NCBI GenBank assembly: GCA_903837255.1 | Contig: CAILTZ010000446.1 | Location: forward strand, 1-8,823 | Source of the DNA: an uncultured Pirellula sp. | Lineage (GTDB): Bacteria > Planctomycetota > Planctomycetia > Pirellulales > Pirellulaceae | Length of the DNA: 8,823 bases | Direction of reading: 5' to 3' | Shown: in pieces, positions 1 through 6,000 of the stretch | Position numbering within the stretch: position 1 is the first letter of the stretch | Layout of the letters: every line of letters starts with the position of its first letter | Notes under the pieces: generated by a model | What the model was told of the DNA's origin: nothing | Database searches by the model: none | The model's input: only the letters and a program-made list of their open reading frames with translations | Program-made: the position numbers and the translations under genes

Positions 1-1
1 C

Positions 2-3000
2 ATCACCGAACGAGGATTCATCCAAACGAGTCCAGCGGCCGGTGCGACATCGACGGCCTTTGCGGTTACCGAAGCGACCGAGTCGCTGGCCAATTCGATT
101 CGTTCGCTCATCAACGACGGCGATACCGTCACGTTGCGTCTTGCAACCAATCAGAACGTGACGATCGAGTTCAACGCAGGGCCAGAGCTCCGGTTGAACC
201 TCGACCCGGTGAACTTCCCGAACCGAGTCCTCCGCGATGGCGATCAATTCACCATCGATGGAGTGGTTTACCAAATCACCACCGGCAGCACGCCGGTACC
301 CACCCCAGGTGTGCGAACGGTCTTCTACCGAACGAGCATGAACAATGCACAGTTCGCTCAAGCCCTTGCGGACGCTGTGCCTCTGGGGATAGAAGTCGGT
401 TTTGAAGGCAATCGATTGAACTTCTCCGGTGCCCTGGTCGGTAACTTTGCTACCTTGGTCAACCGAGGTGTTGCTGTCGATCAGCAAACCAATGGTACGA
501 TCGGCAGTGGTCGTATCGGTGTGGACTTCTTGGCTAGCGACACGGCTGCAACCATCGCAAGGCGGGTGGTTCAAGCGATCAACACTTCTGGATTCCCAGG
601 TCTGTCGGCTGTCGAAAGCGGCATCAATCTCAACGAAGTCACTGTGCTTGGGGCAGTCGTTACCGCAACAACTGGGTCCTCAAGACGCATCGGTATTGCC
701 CCGGGTGGTTTGGTCAGAGGCGTAGCCGGCATCGGCGGAAACCTCTATGCAGTTAGCGACGCAGGTGGTTTGTTCCGTGTCTCGCGATCTGAGCTTTTCA
801 GCAATCGCGCTGGGGCTATCGGCACCTATGTTGCCTCGTCCTATCAGCTGACCGGTTTGCAATTCACCGGCCTTACCGCCGGACCACGCAACGTTGCCAA
901 CGGAGCGTACGCCAATTTGCTCTTCGGTTCGACCGCCGGTGGACGAATTTATGCATTCGATACCAATGGTACGCTACAACCGGTCTTCGCCAACGGAGCG
1001 AACTTCGTCGATACTGGCAGTTCCGGATTCGACGGCATCGCCTTCTCCAACCTCGATTACAATCTTTGGCACCAAACGACCCGACGCTCGGCGAACGCAG
1101 GACACGGGATCTCGGCGGATATCGAAGGCAATACAGCAGGGCTCGGAGGAACTAGCTGGTACTTTGGTTACGAGAACCTCAGTCACAGCAATGCGAATTT
1201 CAACACGGCTACCGATCCATTGGCTCAGCCCCGGGCTTTTGGCGAACCTCTGGAGAACACGTACAACTTCCCAGGTGGCGCTACTGGGGTGATGGAGAGC
1301 AAGACGTTCTCGCTTGAGAACCTCAATGCAGCCGACCTGCCGACTCTCTACTTCAGCTACTTCCTAGCTACCGAAGATGCAGCGTCGAGCACTGTCAACA
1401 ACCAGTTCAACCCCATGCGAGACTCGTTCCGGGTCTACGGTGCTGGAGACGACAACAGCTGGGTGCAACTTGCGACCAACAACGCCTCGGAAACCCCGAT
1501 CGAGACCTTGGTGGATAATGTCCCGAGCCCGGTTGGACCCAACTCACTACCCGGACAGACGGTAACACCTCCGGGAACATCGTGGCGACAAGCCCGCGTT
1601 TCGCTGGCCCAATTTGCCGGGGATAAAGAGGTCCGATTGCGATTCGAATTCAGTACTGCCGGTGGCCTAGGCTTGAATAGCTTTGGAAGCCGTGGTCCTG
1701 AGTTGCGAACAGTCTCTGCTAGCGAACTTCGCGATGGTCAGACATTTACTGTCGGCGGTAAGACTTTTGAAATCGAGATGGGCCCGACCCTGGTCTTCCC
1801 ATCCGGTGTCGGCATACGCAGTGGCGAAACGATCTCGCTTCGCGGAACGACATTCGTGTTCTGGGATGGTACAGGAACTCCACCGACCGGCAACGTCATC
1901 AGTTATTCTGCTAGCGATTCGCCCTCGCAGATCGCTCAGAAAGTTCTCGCCGTACTCAACGCGACAACCTATACACCCAAGTCCCTATCAGCGGATCTTT
2001 CCGAGCCGCTGGTTCGCTCGGAAGTCTTCCGAACTGCGTTTAAGTCAACCATTGTCCCAGGGGAATTGTCCCAATGGACTGCCACCGGTGCGATCGGCGA
2101 TTGGGTCTTGCAGCCCGGCGAGCAGCCCGATGCGGTCCGTGCCGATGTCGATTTGGTGCAGTTCCAAGCGGACGAAGGAACGACGATCGATCTTGCGGTC
2201 TCGGCAAGTGCCGTCAACTCGCCGCTGAACCCCCGCGTTCGGCTCTTCGATTCCCTTGGAAATGAACTCGCTCGTGCTTCGACAGCAACGCAGTTCGATG
2301 TTTCGCTAACACACACGTTCGCCAAGTCCGGAACCTATTACTTCGGTATCAGCAACTCGGGTATCAACGAATACAGCCCACTTCTGGCCAGCGGCCGGTT
2401 TTCCTCTGGACCGACCGGTCAGTACCAAGTCACGCTCGATGTTACGCCTCGATTCAATCGAAGTGTCTTGGGCAATCGAGTTCAACTCGATGGCATCAGC
2501 GACCTAGCGGTAGGACCGAATTCGAATATCCGCATCGATGGAGCTTACCGAACTAGCAACAGTTCGAATGTCAGCGTCAATATTCTCCAGAACATGACGG
2601 CTGACCAAGTCGCTGCTGCGGTTGCACGGGCCTTTGAGGAAAATCTCGCACCTGGACTCGATGCTTATGCTACTTTCCGTCGAAATGACAATGCGATCGA
2701 TTTGACCGGAGCGACCGTTGCTGATGCTGGTCCATTCACAGTCAACGGCTTGCGTGATGGTGACGACTTCTCGGAATATGTCCTGGGCCGACTCCATCCG
2801 GCGACGCGGTCTCAAAACAACAACTTCGAAGGCCTTTATCTCGATGACTTTATCATCGGACTTGCCGAACGTGGCGAGACGGTGACCAACGCTCCGGCTG
2901 ACACCACCTTTACCACCGTAACAGGTAGCGGAAGCGAAATCGTCGTTGGGCCCTACCAAGTCGAAATTCGCGGAGGCGCCGAATACGGCCAACCGCTTTC

Positions 3001-6000
3001 AGCAAATCCCACCAACAACGGTGGTAATAACAATCCGAACAATCTGAGTGTCAACGATCGCATCCGATTGACCCAGGCGTTCGATCCGAACCAAGCCCTC
3101 AGCGGTGCTGTAGAACTTCGGTTCAATGCTGCTTCAGACATCACCGATGGCGAGACAATCACCGTCAGCGATGGCAACAATTCGATCACCTTTGAGTTCG
3201 ACGATGTATCGATCCCAACGGGCCAACCAGGCACTGGCGTTCGGCCTGGAAATTTCCCGATCCCATTCGATCCTGTAGCCGGTGAATCTGCACAAACCAT
3301 TGCAGCTCGATTCCGCGACGCAGTCAATTCGACGGGAGTCCAAAGTGTTCTGAAGACCAGTGCACTGGGTGCCGATGGCAGCACTAGCGGCTCGAACACA
3401 CGAGACCTTTTCCTGCTCGGATCGGTCACTGTGACCATGGGCCCCTCGGTCGGCTACGTCGTAACACGCAGCCCCAAGGTTAGATTCAAAGACTCCTCGT
3501 CGCTATCCGACGGTCTTTCCTTTACCATCACCGATGGGACCAACACGGTCCGACTGGAATTCAACAACACCGCTCTACTGCCTGGCGACCCAGGTTTCGG
3601 GGTGAGCAAGGGCAGCGTCGCGATTCCGTTTAACCCAAGCGTCTCGCTGACGAGTGTTCAGGTTGCAGCATTGGTCCTGAGTGTCATCAACTCGCCAGCG
3701 GTTCAATCGCAAGTTCGAGTGATCGCCTTCCCAGTTTCAGGGCTCGGTGGTCAACCTTCGGATTCCATATTGATCTCTGGTGCTACGGGAGTCTCGATTC
3801 CATCTGCGGTTGGAAGCGTACTGACGACCACTCTCGAAGGGGATCGCAACACTCCGAGAGACCAAGGCCAGATTCTCATCGAGAACTCCAGAATTTCGTT
3901 CTCCTCGGGATTCGGTGTGGTGATGACGGCCGATGCTCGCGACCCGATCTCGGGAGCTCCAAACCCAGGCTCGGTCCGCAACACCCTGACGATCAACAAC
4001 CAGCGTTTGATACCCGGTGCGGTTCTGGTCAACAACGAACTGATCAGCAACATCGCTGGTGGTATCGACATGGCTGGGGATCCGCTAAACGGTCCTAATG
4101 ATGTTCCTGCATCGGTCCCCTTTGCTCGGATCGTCAACAACACGATCTTCGGCGGTTCGGTCACACGAGTCGACGCTCAACCGTCGATCTCGGTACTGGG
4201 CGACTTCTACGCCGATGGTGCACTCTCCTTTGCAGATTTGGCCCCAGCGAACCTTTACAATCCACGCGCAGGCGGCGGACCAGTCCCCATCGCAGGGTTG
4301 CAAGTTCCCGGGAACGCAGTCGGAGCACCTGACTATACCGGTATCGGCGAGCCAATTCCTGGTCAAGGCGTCGTATCGCTAGGACGAGGTGGTGTGCTGG
4401 TCGTTCAATTCACAGACAACTTCCTCACTGGCTCAAACGACGTGCGACCCGACTTGGCTGTCTACGAAGTCGGATTGCCAGAGCTCGTGCGAGTCGAAGT
4501 CTCTGCTGATGGTGTGAACTACACGTCGGTGGGAACCGCTTCGTTCAGCAACCGCTACATCGATTTGGATCAGTATGGATTCAACTCCCTTAGCCAATTG
4601 CAGTTTGTTCGACTCACCGACGAACCGGGCGATGGTCCGACAAGCGGTGATTCCGTCGGTGCAGATATCGACGCAGTAGGTGCCTTGTCGAGCCGACCAG
4701 GACTCCGGTTTGGTACCTCCGGAACCGGCATTCGAGTCGGTGCGAACGCTAGCCCGACGCTGCTCAACAACATCATCGCCAACAGCACCACCGGTATCTC
4801 GGTGGCTAGCACCAGCACCTCAACGGTCATCGGTGGAACGCTCTATCAGCGAAACACGACCAACACCACCGGTGTAACGGTAGGCCAGTTCCCGATCCAG
4901 GTCGGTACGTCAGTGCCTCTGTTTACCGATGCAGTCGATGGCAACCTTTATCCAGTCCCAGGCTCCGCAGCGATCGACTCGTCGATCGACTCCTTGGTCG
5001 ACCGGGCCGCACTGCTGGCAGTCAAACAACCGCTCGGATTGGCTCCTTCGCCAATCATCGCTCCTGCGATCGACATCACCGGGGCTTTGCGCACCGACGA
5101 TCCAAACGTCGTGGCTCCTCCGGGACTCGGTGAATCGGTCTTCAAGGACCGAGGTGCAGCCGACCGCTCGGACTTCACCGGGCCTGCCGTCTTGTCCTTG
5201 TTCCCACGCGACAACGACACCCTAGGTGCTGATTCGAACCCAACCCCAGGCGTGATCGAACTGGTCAGCAACTCGCTGGCTTACTTCGACCTTCAAGTCC
5301 TAGACACCTCGGCCTTGGATTTCAACGCCCAAGGCACTGGGGTCGACAGCAAGACTGTGACTCGCAACTCGTTGATCATCGCCAAGAACGGCAAGACCTT
5401 GATCGAAGGACAAGACTACCGGTTCGGGTTTGATTCGACGAGCAACATTATTCGCTTGACGCCACTTTCTGGACTTTGGGAAAGCGGCGCTGCTTACACG
5501 ATCCGATTCGTCAATACCAACGAGAATTTGATCCAAGCGATCGAGCCTCGATCCTTGATCGACGGAACGACCTACACGATCATCGATGCGGAGCTCAAAC
5601 CGCACTACTTCGAAGTAGAAACAGGAATCGTTTTGAGGGTCCCATCGAGCCTGGACAACTTCTCGAACACCGCTGTCGATGGAACCACTTTCCAAGTCGA
5701 CGACGGATTCCGACGGGTGACGTTCGAGTTCGATAACAACAAAACCTTTACCACTGGCAATATCCCGATTCAGTTCCTAAGCTCCGATCCACCCGCGATC
5801 CTTGCTCAGAACATTGTGGCCGCGATCACTTCAGCGAACTTGAGCCTGACGATCAAATCGATCGGCAACGGGGAAATGCAAATCCTCGGCAGCAACCTGA
5901 TTCAGTTCCTGCCACTCACTAGCCGCATCACCGCTACGGGCAAGACTGGAACGACCCCTGTCTATGGTCTGAAGATCCCTACCAATAACGGAATCCCCGA

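Noticed and set aside
134..136. TTG as start codon of the giant gene
   Set aside because: The frame is open upstream to the window edge, the preceding 44 codons look like the same protein (including the DG of a module), and no ribosome binding site or signal peptide accompanies the TTG.
2504..2992. 162-codon open frame on the minus strand inside the giant gene
   Set aside because: It and other antisense frames (for example 2953-3438, 3751-4164 and 5962-6375) lie within well-supported coding sequence on the plus strand and show no recognisable domain. They are shadows of biased codon use.
4970..4993. Imperfect 12-bp tandem duplication (GATCGACTC twice)
   Set aside because: It encodes AIDSSIDS in a normal beta-helix end motif and has only two copies. 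It is explained by protein sequence and chance, without needing a repeat element.
3857..5005. Pectate lyase or other polysaccharide-degrading enzyme
   Set aside because: The beta-helix rungs are present, but no catalytic residue cluster of a known lyase or hydrolase family could be recognised, so an enzymatic call is not justified.
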